Origin: Nitrospirales bacterium
GTDB lineage: Bacteria > Nitrospirota > Nitrospiria > Nitrospirales > UBA8639
Reading direction: 5' to 3'
DNA length: 64,000 nucleotides
Assembly (NCBI GenBank): GCA_029261355.1
Contig: JAJDBM010000002.1
Location: forward strand, 62,001-126,000
In this document: positions 35,687 to 43,833 of the stretch, in pieces
Numbering within the stretch: position 1 is the first letter of the stretch
Layout: every line of letters begins with the position of its first letter
The notes under the pieces: model-generated
The model's input: only the letters and a program-made list of their open reading frames with translations
Databases searched by the model: none
Told to the model about the DNA's origin: nothing
Translations under genes and position numbers: made by a program

Positions 35687-36220
35687 ATGAAATGGTTGGT
35701 CGTGCTGGTAGTGATCTTATTTACAGCGGTTCCGGTTTTGGCGGAGCCTCCATTCGTCGCCCTCATCATCCCAAGTTGGGGGGTAACAACCCAATTCACA
35801 GAAGAGAGGGCAGACGGGTCCGTGTTTGCCATTGCGGCACACGAGCAGGATTTGCATGCTGTGCGAGGTAGGGCGCGGCTCTATCTCAATCTAAACGTAG
35901 CCATTGAAGACATCCGCAAAGTCCGGTGTGGGGTCATCATCGGCAATTACCAAGTTTCAGATATTTCCAAACACCTCATTGAGGGCTACTACGGGCCGGA
36001 ACTCTGGTTTTCACACATTCCAAAAGGAAAGGTGGCGAAACTCGCCTTCTATGGCGAGAAGTTTCCAGTAGAAATTTATGCGGCCACGTTCGAAGTGACA
36101 AGCAATGAGGGCAACCAAGAGAATACATGGATACGCGCTTCCTCTGAGCCACAAGAGGGGGGTATTCCCTTTTATGCCTATCAGGAAATCACGCTGAATG
36201 ATGTGTGTGAAAGCTTTTAG
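35687..36220 (+). CDS. exported protein of unknown function
   Basis: A 177-residue protein from the ATG at 35687, preceded by AAGGGGG about 7 bases upstream. A much longer in-frame reading runs back into repeat copy B and is not credible. Residues 1-19 are a signal peptide (MKWLVVLVVILFTAVPVLA). The mature part is beta-rich (LIIPSWGVTTQFT, GRARLYLNLNVAIEDIRKVRCGVIIGNYQVS) with two cysteines. I do not recognise the family. Its stop overlaps the stop of the convergent higA by four bases. Confidence 0.65.
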   Translation: MKWLVVLVVILFTAVPVLAEPPFVALIIPSWGVTTQFTEERADGSVFAIAAHEQDLHAVRGRARLYLNLNVAIEDIRKVRCGVIIGNYQVSDISKHLIEGYYGPELWFSHIPKGKVAKLAFYGEKFPVEIYAATFEVTSNEGNQENTWIRASSEPQEGGIPFYAYQEITLNDVCESF

Positions 36221-36516
36221 ACCGGAAGGGGTGCGGCTTCAGGAAACCGCTTGACCTTGATCGTCTTGGCCGTTTTCTCGACATGGGCGAGATCATAGGC
36301 CATTTGCATCCGCATCCAATGTTCAACGGTCGAGCCAAAAGCTTTCGACACCCTGACGGCCATTTCTGGCGAAAGTGATGTTTTCTCATTGGTTACACGA
36401 GACAAGGTTTGTCGCGTCACCCCAAGCCGCTCGGCAGCATCGGTGATGCTGATGCCTGATGCCTCAACGGAATGTTTAATTATCTTGCCCGGATGAACGG
36501 GGTTCCTCATAGCCAT
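36217..36516 (-). CDS. higA: HigA-type antitoxin, second copy
   Basis: A 99-residue XRE-family protein, MAMRNPVHPGKIIKHSVEASGISITDAAERLGVTRQTLSRVTNEKTSLSPEMAVRVSKAFGSTVEHWMRMQMAYDL, the usual HigA/VapI pattern. The ATG at 36516 has GAGGAG 7 bases upstream; a TTG at 36531 overlapping the higB stop is the other possible start. It follows higB by 11 bases and is not closely similar to the antitoxin at 32342. Confidence 0.92.
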   Translation of the reverse strand: MAMRNPVHPGKIIKHSVEASGISITDAAERLGVTRQTLSRVTNEKTSLSPEMAVRVSKAFGSTVEHWMRMQMAYDLAHVEKTAKTIKVKRFPEAAPLPV

Positions 36517-36527
36517 AGTTTTTCTCC

Positions 36528-36806
36528 TCAATGATAGTCCACTAAATCCACATCAAAGGCGTTGCCATCTTCAAAGCGGAAGATGATCCGATGATTGCGC
36601 GACACAAACACACTGAAAAACCCGCGAAGGTTTCCCGTGAGCCGATGAAAGCCAAAGCCTGTAATGTCGAGTTCGTGTACAGTCTGAGCGGTATCTAAGA
36701 TGGAAAGATACAACTCGGCTTTGTCGGCAATATCCGTGCGCAAGCCGCTCCGGTCGCCTTTCTCGTAAAGCTTTTTTAAGCCTCGATGCTTAAAATTCTC
36801 GATCAT
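36528..36806 (-). CDS. higB: HigB-type RNase toxin, second copy
   Basis: A 92-residue RelE-superfamily toxin: MIENFKHRGLKKLYEKGDRSGLRTD, then LYLSILDTAQTVHELDITGFGFHRLTGNLRGFFSVFVSRNHRIIFRFEDGNAFDVDLVDYH. This is a textbook HigB. Its ATG lies only five bases after a good -10 hexamer, so the mRNA may be leaderless. The promoter is embedded in a TGTTACAA palindrome (36813-36840). Confidence 0.93.
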   Translation of the reverse strand: MIENFKHRGLKKLYEKGDRSGLRTDIADKAELYLSILDTAQTVHELDITGFGFHRLTGNLRGFFSVFVSRNHRIIFRFEDGNAFDVDLVDYH

Positions 36807-36811
36807 GAATT

Positions 36812-36840
36812 ATTGTAACACGTAACACGACATGTTACAA
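36812..36840 (-). promoter_or_regulatory. promoter and palindromic operator of the second higBA
   Basis: On the minus strand TTGTAA (36840-36835), a 17-base spacer and TACAAT (36817-36812) form a strong promoter. The outer arms TTGTAACA and TGTTACAA are perfect complements 12 bases apart and cover both hexamers; a third copy, GTAACA, sits between. HigA repression here is inferred from family behaviour. Confidence 0.7.
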
Positions 36841-36954
36841 TAACATTTTATAGTGGGGTTAAGCCATTGAAAGACTAGGAAAAAAATGGGATGATTTGTC
36901 GTAATCTATATTATCACTCAATTTAAATAACCAAGAATATCTGGGAATTTACCT

Positions 36955-37176
36955 ATGGATGTCTCTCGTTTGTTGTCGGTCATCAACGATATTGAATTTG
37001 AGTATAAAGAAGGCCTTTCAAAACTTTTGGCAACACTAATTCAACAGTACACAGCCGCAAGAGATGCTCCTACTCAAGACAACACCTCTTCAATTCAAAC
37101 GGCCTACCAGAACCTAATAAATTATGTTGACGAAGACGCCTTTTATAATTACACACCGAGCAAGGCTGCATTCTAA
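36955..37176 (+). CDS. N-terminal fragment of a probable frameshifted orphan gene
   Basis: A 73-residue frame, MDVSRLLSVINDIEFEYKEG and onward, ending YTPSKAAF and a TAA. Just past the stop, the +2 frame continues LSAIGGENLVGLGFREQL without a break into the 315-residue frame at 37200. Removing two bases at about 37171-37172 would join them as SKAALSAIGGENLVGLGF, a natural-looking sequence. The pair is therefore probably one gene of about 395 residues with a natural or sequencing frameshift. I do not recognise the family. Confidence 0.6.
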   Translation: MDVSRLLSVINDIEFEYKEGLSKLLATLIQQYTAARDAPTQDNTSSIQTAYQNLINYVDEDAFYNYTPSKAAF

Positions 37177-37199
37177 GTGCTATCGGTGGAGAAAACCTG

Positions 37200-38147
37200 G
37201 TGGGCCTCGGCTTCCGAGAACAGCTAGACAATATCTTGTCTGTATCTGGGCAAACGACAGCAGGGATTGTAACAGGACTCACCACCTTACAAAACGAAAT
37301 TGAAGCTTTTAAAAAGGCCTGCATCCAAGCAAAAAATGGTCTTGAGGCTTTGGGGCTAAATTCCCATACTATCCCGGATGGTCAGTTCGAAGTCGGTGTC
37401 CTTATCCCATGCCAACTGGTGGACCAAAAACTAGCGACTCTCGTTAAGGAACTTGAAGGATGGAATAAGATTGTTCGTGGATTTCAGGAAGTCGCCGGTG
37501 ATGAAGAACGTGAAGTCACTGTATCTGGATTAGCTTCTGGTAGTTATGAAATTTATTTACCTCTAGGGTATGTTGCAGCCAAGCTCATCAGTCGTACTAT
37601 CGACAAAATACTGGCATGGTATCTCCAGATTCTTGAAATTCGAAAACGGCGATTGGAGATCCAAGAGCTTGGGGCCCCGGTGGCAGAGGTAGCGAATGTT
37701 AAAAGACACGAAAAGAATCTTCTTGATACCGAAATAACGAAACTCGCAAAGGATCTAGTAAAAGAAGTTCATCCTAAGGTGGATGCGAATCGTCGCAATG
37801 AACTTGAAACGCATCTAAAAATTTCCATTCGCCAAATTTCACGCTTTGTGGATAAGGGAGGATTGGTAGAAGTTGATTCAAATACACCAGAAGAACCGGA
37901 GGAACCAACAGCTCCAGAAGGGGAGGAGGAAAACACAGAACAAACAAAAGAATATGAAAACTTAAAAAAGAATTTTGATCGTCTTAATTCAGAATTTGAA
38001 CGCGTTTCTCAAGTTCTGAAACTGGGAAGTTCACTCCGTGCGTTGCCAGAAAGACCTGAGCCCATCCTCCAGCTCGAAGATGCGAATGATGAGGATTCAA
38101 CAGACACTAAAAAAACATCAAGGAAAAAACCGTCAGAGAAAAAATAA
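37200..38147 (+). CDS. orphan coiled-coil-like protein (C-terminal part of the frameshifted gene)
   Basis: A 315-residue frame with a nominal GTG start and no convincing ribosome-binding site; it stays open upstream to 37149. It is mostly helical: residues ~20-50 and ~110-190 look like coiled coil (KILAWYLQILEIRKRRLEIQELG, RHEKNLLDTEITKLAKDLVKEV). An acidic Pro/Glu stretch (about 228-248) and a second coiled coil with a Lys-rich tail follow. No enzymatic motif or membrane helix is evident. It converges with the OLD-family nuclease gene, 110 bases away. Function unknown. Confidence 0.6.
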   Translation: MGLGFREQLDNILSVSGQTTAGIVTGLTTLQNEIEAFKKACIQAKNGLEALGLNSHTIPDGQFEVGVLIPCQLVDQKLATLVKELEGWNKIVRGFQEVAGDEEREVTVSGLASGSYEIYLPLGYVAAKLISRTIDKILAWYLQILEIRKRRLEIQELGAPVAEVANVKRHEKNLLDTEITKLAKDLVKEVHPKVDANRRNELETHLKISIRQISRFVDKGGLVEVDSNTPEEPEEPTAPEGEEENTEQTKEYENLKKNFDRLNSEFERVSQVLKLGSSLRALPERPEPILQLEDANDEDSTDTKKTSRKKPSEKK

Positions 38148-38257
38148 GGATATTTCACATATTGACGATTATCACTCTAGATAGCGGTCATTCGTTACAC
38201 GCAGAGGTTTGGCCGTAAACGACCAAAAGCGGATATTACCAAATATTTAAGTCGTTA

Positions 38258-40030
38258 CTAGCTGAAGTGTACGGTTAGGTAATCGCCCAACTCTCGCACA
38301 AAACACCATATATCGTCGTCCCTAGTTGGGTTGTCCCGTATAAAGTTTGCTGCTTCATTTGCCCACGCCCACTTCTTTCCTTTTGAAGCATCTATACCGC
38401 AGCCAACAAGCCACTCTTCAAGCTCTCCCACATCAACAATAAAAATACCAATGACACGTAACTTTTCAACCAACTCCCTTAGCTGTGCGCCGACTTCTTG
38501 GGGTAGTTTACTTATTCCCCCGCTCTTCAACTTTTTCATTCCATATAACGATGAGCTAAGCGTAGAAAGCTCATGTCTGAGACTTTCATCATCGTTTTTG
38601 GCCCAACTATACTCTTTAGATGCTAAATCCTTGAGTTGACTGCGTGCTTGCTCTTCACTAATCGTAGGAGGCAGCTTTCGCACTTCTTCAGCGACATTTT
38701 CTACTTCTGTCATCAATTCTAAAGCAATTTCTTGATCACAGACATTAGTGAGAATTTGCCTCATTTTTACTGTGTCCGTAATTATGTCCAAATCCGCTAT
38801 GATCGCCACAGGGATTCCAAGAATTTTATACATATTGCAGGTGTCGGCGATCCCGCCTGTCCCACCTACAGTAGTAAAGTGGATATCAAAATTTCGTTCT
38901 GCGCCTACCCGTTCCCATGCCGCTTGGTAAACTATGCGATCTCCATCACCCTCAACAATGGTTACGGCTTGAGCAAATATTCCGTCTAGAACTGTTTCGG
39001 CACGAACAGTCGGTTTTTTCAGTGCCTCCGCTAATGCTACAGAATCCACATGCCTTGCAGAAAAGCCATTGGATTTTTTAGTTAGGCGAATAATTTGAAG
39101 ACTCGTGGCGGTTTGAATTACACCGCGAAGAATTTGGCTACTATGGGTAGCCACAAATGTCGCGGTTTGATCTGATGTAGCATTTGTACCTATAAATTGC
39201 CCAAGATTATAAGCCTGAGGTGGATGAAGACACATTTCGGGTTCATCTATTACGCTAACAGGTCTTCGACCTAACAAAATGGATATGACTGTTGCTATGT
39301 AGGATTTCATCCCATCGCCTTCTGATTCTATGGTCCGATAGTTCTTCATTTCATTTACTGACAAACGAGATTCCGCGCTAGGGACTAGTCCATTTTCGGC
39401 AATTCTCAGACACAATTTATTCCCTCTCGAAATATCAGACCAAACAGCTTTAGAAAAGGCTCTTTGTGATTCCCCTGTAAGCTCTTTACGAGCACTGTCA
39501 TTTAGGTGTAGAGCATGAAGATCATTGGTGGGTGGCTGAGTTACGAAATCAATCGTACCCGTTGAAGCCAAGCTAGTTAATCGATTTTCAAGAAATAACG
39601 CCGTAACTAAATATCTACTCATCCAGACGAAATATTCATTTTTACGGTTTCTAGAGGTAGCTGAAGCTGATTGATTCTTCCATTGCTCAACTTGAGGAAA
39701 ACTTACATTCGGAGCACCTTGCCCAGTACCTAGATAAGCCGTTCTAGAGATAAATTGCTCCTGATCATTATCATCCCAAATGCTATAGATGTAACCTTCA
39801 TCTTTTAAACATTTCATAAAGGACTGATGGTCTGGAGTATCAATTTCTAAATTAATAGCGACAGTAAGCTTTCTCGCTTCACCAGAAATTGTTTCCTTAA
39901 TATCACGTAAAAGCTGACTTTTTCCCGATGAATTAGGTCCGACGATTACGGTCAGTCCGGTGCAAATAATCTCTCCTAAACCCGGTAATTCAAGACGTTT
40001 TATTGGCTTAAAATCAGTAAGTTTTTCCAT
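38258..40030 (-). CDS. OLD-family ATPase with TOPRIM nuclease domain
   Basis: A 590-residue protein. The N-terminal ABC-type ATPase has Walker A VGPNSSGKSQLL at about 30-41, a long insertion, and Walker B SVIDEPEMCLHPPQA with the D-loop/H-motif ATFVATHSSQILRG. The C-terminal TOPRIM domain starts at AVTIVEGDGDRIVYQAAW and contains IADLD, the acidic residues that bind metal. This is the overcoming-lysogenization-defect nuclease layout, shared by GajA of Gabija and by retron and stand-alone defence nucleases. No UvrD-like partner (GajB) is adjacent, so Gabija is not supported. AGGA precedes the ATG by 6 bases. A defence role is inferred from family and setting. Confidence 0.85.
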   Translation of the reverse strand: MEKLTDFKPIKRLELPGLGEIICTGLTVIVGPNSSGKSQLLRDIKETISGEARKLTVAINLEIDTPDHQSFMKCLKDEGYIYSIWDDNDQEQFISRTAYLGTGQGAPNVSFPQVEQWKNQSASATSRNRKNEYFVWMSRYLVTALFLENRLTSLASTGTIDFVTQPPTNDLHALHLNDSARKELTGESQRAFSKAVWSDISRGNKLCLRIAENGLVPSAESRLSVNEMKNYRTIESEGDGMKSYIATVISILLGRRPVSVIDEPEMCLHPPQAYNLGQFIGTNATSDQTATFVATHSSQILRGVIQTATSLQIIRLTKKSNGFSARHVDSVALAEALKKPTVRAETVLDGIFAQAVTIVEGDGDRIVYQAAWERVGAERNFDIHFTTVGGTGGIADTCNMYKILGIPVAIIADLDIITDTVKMRQILTNVCDQEIALELMTEVENVAEEVRKLPPTISEEQARSQLKDLASKEYSWAKNDDESLRHELSTLSSSLYGMKKLKSGGISKLPQEVGAQLRELVEKLRVIGIFIVDVGELEEWLVGCGIDASKGKKWAWANEAANFIRDNPTRDDDIWCFVRELGDYLTVHFS

Positions 40031-40566
40031 AATGTTCCTGCTTTTTAAAGGTATTTTCGCTGTGGTAGGTGTAATAACATCCGCTTTTCCACAATAACCC
40101 TTATCCGACTAATAATGTGCGAGGATGAGGCGCGGGCACGATATTGTCTATGTCAGGTACATTTGATCTTTCGGCCATCTCTGCTAAAGAGGATGAGTAA
40201 TGCACTGCGTACAAGAGAAAGGCTCCTTCATGAGTAATATTATCACCCTCCCCTTTAAAGCACGGCGGGATAGCTGTGGTGGTGTCGGGGTCCGGGGCAG
40301 CGCCCCGCATTCGGCAACGCCGAAAGGGAAAGAAGAAAATACCTGCCACACAGTCCGATATTGATCATCGAGTACGTGTGATCCAAAAAAAAATGTCCTA
40401 ATTCTCTGTTTGAAAATTCGAGCCTTCCCTGAAGGCAGTACGGTATTTGCTTCGGTTGAACCTTGGGGACTTTCCTAACCTAAAAGCGCATTTTCTTTCT
40501 TTTTTTGCCTGCTCAGGATGCCACTCAGAAATAAGTACTCTTTAATCACTTATGATTGAACTGGCT
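40031..40566. other. 536-bp intergenic region with paired hairpins
   Basis: Two adjacent perfect stem-loops occur at 40293-40307 (CGGGGC-AGC-GCCCCG) and 40310-40324 (TTCGGC-AAC-GCCGAA), and a smaller one at about 40424-40439 (GCCTTC-CCT-GAAGGC). An 82-codon open frame across the first two has no ribosome-binding site and looks spurious. The remainder shows nothing recognisable. This may be a decayed mobile-element edge. Confidence 0.5.
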
Positions 40567-41424
40567 TTACTCTTTAGCATCCTTTGCGCATCGGAAGCCT
40601 GTTGAGTGATTTCGGTCTAGTGGTTTGCTCATGATTCTCGTAAAGATGCGGGCTTGTGGGGTTTCGCCTTGCCAGCCTGAGCTTCTGAGGACTTTGAACC
40701 CCCCGGATTGTGGGCCTTTGGGATTTCGCTCAGGACTTTTGGAATAATATTGAGAGTCATACCAGTCGGCGACCCATTCCCAGACATTCCCCGCCATATC
40801 ATATGCACCGTACGGACTTTTCCCGGCTTCATAAATACCAACGGGGACGAGTGTCGTCTCCCCGTTCCAGGTCACTTGGTTATAGTTCAAATGTTTGTCT
40901 GTTGGTTCCACGTCACCCCAAGGAAAGCGCCAATCGTTTGGACCTTTAGCTGCTTTTTCCCATTCCGCTTCGGTTGGTAGTCGTTTTTCGGCCCATTTGC
41001 AGTAGGCTTCGGCGTCGAACCAATCCACATTAATGACGGGAAGGTCCACTACTGACTCTGGCATGGTATTGCCTTGCCACAGTCCTTTGGTCGGGTCAGT
41101 TGGGTGTTGAGGCGTGCGATGTCCCGTTTTGGTGATAAAGGTCAAATATCGCCCATTTGTCACTTCATATTTATCAATGTAGAACGTATCCAAAAAGACA
41201 TCATGATTGGGGCGCTCATCAACCCCTCCATCACGTGCCGCTTTGGGCACACCCATAGGGAATACGCCTTCAGGGACGAGGACCATAGGAGCGGTATCTT
41301 TTCCCTGTATTTCCTGCGGTTGATCGGCCTTCACAATTTCGCTATTCCCGATGACAAGACTCAGAGCCATTATTCCTAAGGCAATGCGAACATGTGTAGT
41401 GAGCTGGATAGAATGCTGTGTCAT
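40567..41424 (-). CDS. exported formylglycine-generating-enzyme-like (SUMF1) protein
   Basis: A 285-residue protein with a signal peptide (~1-33, LGIMALSLVIGNSEIVKA) and one FGE-sulfatase domain: MVLVPEGVFPMG, FYIDKYEVTNGRYLTF, PVINVDWFDAEAYCKWAEKRLPTEAEWEKAAKG, WGD, AYDMAGNVWEWVADWY and STGFRCAKD. True FGE oxidises a sulfatase cysteine, but many bacterial members lack the catalytic cysteine pair. Here only the cysteines in AEAYCKWA and GFRCAKD are seen, so enzyme activity is doubtful and a binding role is possible. It is alone on this strand. Confidence 0.88.
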   Translation of the reverse strand: MTQHSIQLTTHVRIALGIMALSLVIGNSEIVKADQPQEIQGKDTAPMVLVPEGVFPMGVPKAARDGGVDERPNHDVFLDTFYIDKYEVTNGRYLTFITKTGHRTPQHPTDPTKGLWQGNTMPESVVDLPVINVDWFDAEAYCKWAEKRLPTEAEWEKAAKGPNDWRFPWGDVEPTDKHLNYNQVTWNGETTLVPVGIYEAGKSPYGAYDMAGNVWEWVADWYDSQYYSKSPERNPKGPQSGGFKVLRSSGWQGETPQARIFTRIMSKPLDRNHSTGFRCAKDAKE

Positions 41425-41637
41425 GACCGTCTCCCTTTTTCTGTCTGTATTGGGTTTTTCAGTATAATCTTCAAGGGGGTGTTGACCCTCGTGGTATCAA
41501 CATACCATAAAGGCCTCGGGTCAGATGAAGGGGTTGCCTCCAATCTGGAGGCCTCGTTATGATGCCCTCGATTAGGAGTTCAACCGTTGTTCTCCTTTCA
41601 ATTATTCGAGACGTTCAATATTTAGGGTGATTACATC

Positions 41638-42048
41638 ATGAGTCAATCAGGCATGTTGGGTCTTCGACATCTCGCGTTAAACGTGAAGGACATTCAGGTC
41701 TCTCAACCATTTTATGAGCAGATTTTTGGTATGAAGGTCGTTTGGCAACCTGATCCTGATAATGTCTATCTGAGCTCTGGTTCTGATAATTTAGCTCTAC
41801 ATCAAATTCCGGCTGAGAAACTGACCTCATATTCACAACAAGAAGGCCAATTTTTGGACCATTTGGGGTTTTTGTTTGATTCTCCCGCCAATGTGGATGT
41901 GATGTTCAAACAGGTTCAAGCTCGTGAGGTCACCATTGTGAAGCCTCTCAAGGAGCATCGAGATGGGAGTTATTCGTTTTACCTTGCTGATCCTGATGGT
42001 AACGTCGTTCAAATTCTCTATGAGCCAACTGTGAGTCGCACTCTATGA
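41638..42048 (+). CDS. VOC/glyoxalase-fold protein
   Basis: A 136-residue vicinal-oxygen-chelate protein: LRHLALNVKDIQVSQPFYEQIFGMKVVWQPD, then LDHLGFLFDSP and SYSFYLADPDGNVVQILYEP. The metal-ligand pattern (H near the start, H in the middle, E near the end) is kept. VOC members include glyoxalase I, extradiol dioxygenases and resistance proteins; the substrate is unknown. Its stop overlaps the next gene's start (ATGA), so the two are translationally coupled. Confidence 0.88.
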   Translation: MSQSGMLGLRHLALNVKDIQVSQPFYEQIFGMKVVWQPDPDNVYLSSGSDNLALHQIPAEKLTSYSQQEGQFLDHLGFLFDSPANVDVMFKQVQAREVTIVKPLKEHRDGSYSFYLADPDGNVVQILYEPTVSRTL

Positions 42049-43664
42049 GTACGTGGGATATTTACCAAGCTGATCAGTATATTGGTCTTCACCCGTGGGT
42101 ATGGGCTCAGTTGGAAAGTTCTGAGCCACCTGGCCCCCTGCCATTTCTAGGAGGTGTCGATCCACAAATAGTGGAGAGCTTGCATCAGGTCCATAGCATT
42201 TTATTGAGCTCGGTAGAGACGGCGATGAGCGATATCATGGCTCATCGCGCACCATTGGATGATCCGGCCACTCCCCGACGACTTGAAGATGCCTATGCGG
42301 AAGTCGTGGCTTCTCGCCCACAGTTGAAGGCTCACATCAAATGCGGACGGAAGCCAGACGGTACTTTCCAGTGGGACTACCGTTCTGATTCTCGACTGTC
42401 AGCCACGATGACCTATGCTGGCTTGCGCATTTTTAATGCGGCGACACAAAATGCCATTCCGTTTATGTTTGAGCGGCCCCTTGCTCCTATGGTTGGTAAG
42501 TTTTTAGGGTTTTTAGATGGCACGCGAACTGTGGCGGAGATTCGAACGGCTGCGACTGCTTCAGGACCGGATATGGAACGACACTTGACTCAGTTATTTG
42601 AACTCTTGCGTGATAGTGAATGTCTGGCGGTGACATCTACAGCAACGGTTCAAGAACAATGGTTACGTCATACGCAGGATCAAGATCTCATTCATCTTGG
42701 GCATGCAGCTTTAATGTATCGTCAACGTGATCAGTTTTTCTGGGTAGATCCTTGGTTGATGCCCTGGTTTGCGGAATCCCCTACCCCCTCGTTATGGATG
42801 AATCTATTACCACGTCCAGCCGCCATCTTTTTGACTCATGATCATGATGACCACGTCGATCCTCGTTCCCTGTATCATTTGCCTAAAGATATCCCGATTT
42901 TTGTTCCAAGTCGCAAGAATCGGCAGAGGTTGTATTTCGATTATTTGTCTTTGCTTCGTGAGCTAGGGTTTACGCATGTTACGGAAATGGCTCATGGAGA
43001 TACCTGGAAATTTGATGGTGGCGAAGTGGTCTCCGTCCCATTTTTTGGCGAAGATCCCTGTGATTTAGAATTGCCACGAAATTGCTATTTGATTGCTGAC
43101 CGTGGGCATAATTCCTTGGTCCATGCGGATAGTGGTCCGACGAATAATGGTAAGTCACCCCTACAAGATGGCGTGATCACGGACTTAGTTTCGCGTTATG
43201 GTCCTGTTGCTACCGTGTTGTCTTCACAACAGCAACTCAAAGAAGTACGGAGCTATACGGCCCATGCCTGCTTGTCACATCCAGGGACGTGGCTTGACGT
43301 AGGTGAGAATGGCTATCTCACCAATGAATATTTGACTGAGTTATGTACGACTGCCAAAGCGAAGCTGTTCGTCTCCTATGCGACAGGAGGAGCGGATTGG
43401 TATCCCGATCACCTCTCATTTATGTTTAGCCACCGAAATCCTGCGAGAACGGCTTTGATCACAGCCCATTGGGATCAGCCTGACTCCTTGCGACAACTTC
43501 TTCATCCTGTAGGATGTGCCTATCATTATGCTCAGGCGCTGGATCTGTTTCGTGCCGGGGAACATGGCACGGTTGAAACTCTAACTGCTTCGCCGGCATT
43601 GTCCCCCATTCAACTATTTCAACTTGACCACCAACTTCCTTCATTCTTGGGCCGACCCGCCTAA
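42045..43664 (+). CDS. metallo-beta-lactamase-fold protein with PqqD-like segment
   Basis: A 539-residue protein in three parts. Residues 1-140 are unrecognised. Residues ~145-195 (MVGKFLGFLDGTRTVAEIRTA and on) resemble the winged-helix PqqD/RRE-like domain that binds peptide substrates. Residues ~215-480 are a metallo-beta-lactamase fold with HDHDDHVD (H265, H267, D269, H270) and later HNSLVHADSG. The layout suggests a UlaG/PqqB-type hydrolase or oxygenase acting on a bound partner. It starts inside the stop of the VOC gene. Activity and substrate are not known. Confidence 0.72.
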   Translation: MSTWDIYQADQYIGLHPWVWAQLESSEPPGPLPFLGGVDPQIVESLHQVHSILLSSVETAMSDIMAHRAPLDDPATPRRLEDAYAEVVASRPQLKAHIKCGRKPDGTFQWDYRSDSRLSATMTYAGLRIFNAATQNAIPFMFERPLAPMVGKFLGFLDGTRTVAEIRTAATASGPDMERHLTQLFELLRDSECLAVTSTATVQEQWLRHTQDQDLIHLGHAALMYRQRDQFFWVDPWLMPWFAESPTPSLWMNLLPRPAAIFLTHDHDDHVDPRSLYHLPKDIPIFVPSRKNRQRLYFDYLSLLRELGFTHVTEMAHGDTWKFDGGEVVSVPFFGEDPCDLELPRNCYLIADRGHNSLVHADSGPTNNGKSPLQDGVITDLVSRYGPVATVLSSQQQLKEVRSYTAHACLSHPGTWLDVGENGYLTNEYLTELCTTAKAKLFVSYATGGADWYPDHLSFMFSHRNPARTALITAHWDQPDSLRQLLHPVGCAYHYAQALDLFRAGEHGTVETLTASPALSPIQLFQLDHQLPSFLGRPA

Positions 43665-43833
43665 CACTTGTTTGTGTCCTTTGCCGTTTTTCTTGATAAC
43701 ATGCCTCTATACTTCCGTAGAAAACCATTGACTTCAAAGGATATTTTGTCGCTTGGACTCCTTCTGAAACTTAGGTATGATAGGGCTAGGCTAGAAGTGC
43801 AGACTTCGTATTTTGAAAAGGAAACATAGCACG

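Noticed and set aside
38258-40030. Complete Gabija system
   Set aside because: The ATPase-TOPRIM protein resembles GajA but no UvrD-like GajB is adjacent on either side.
40101-40349. 82-codon minus-strand open frame
   Set aside because: No ribosome-binding site, and it runs through the two perfect hairpins at 40293-40324; its composition looks like read-through of repeat DNA, not a protein.
41525-41555. GCCTCC-AATCT-GGAGGC hairpin upstream of the VOC gene as a riboswitch or terminator
   Set aside because: A lone 6-bp stem without a T-run or conserved riboswitch core; it was not worth calling.
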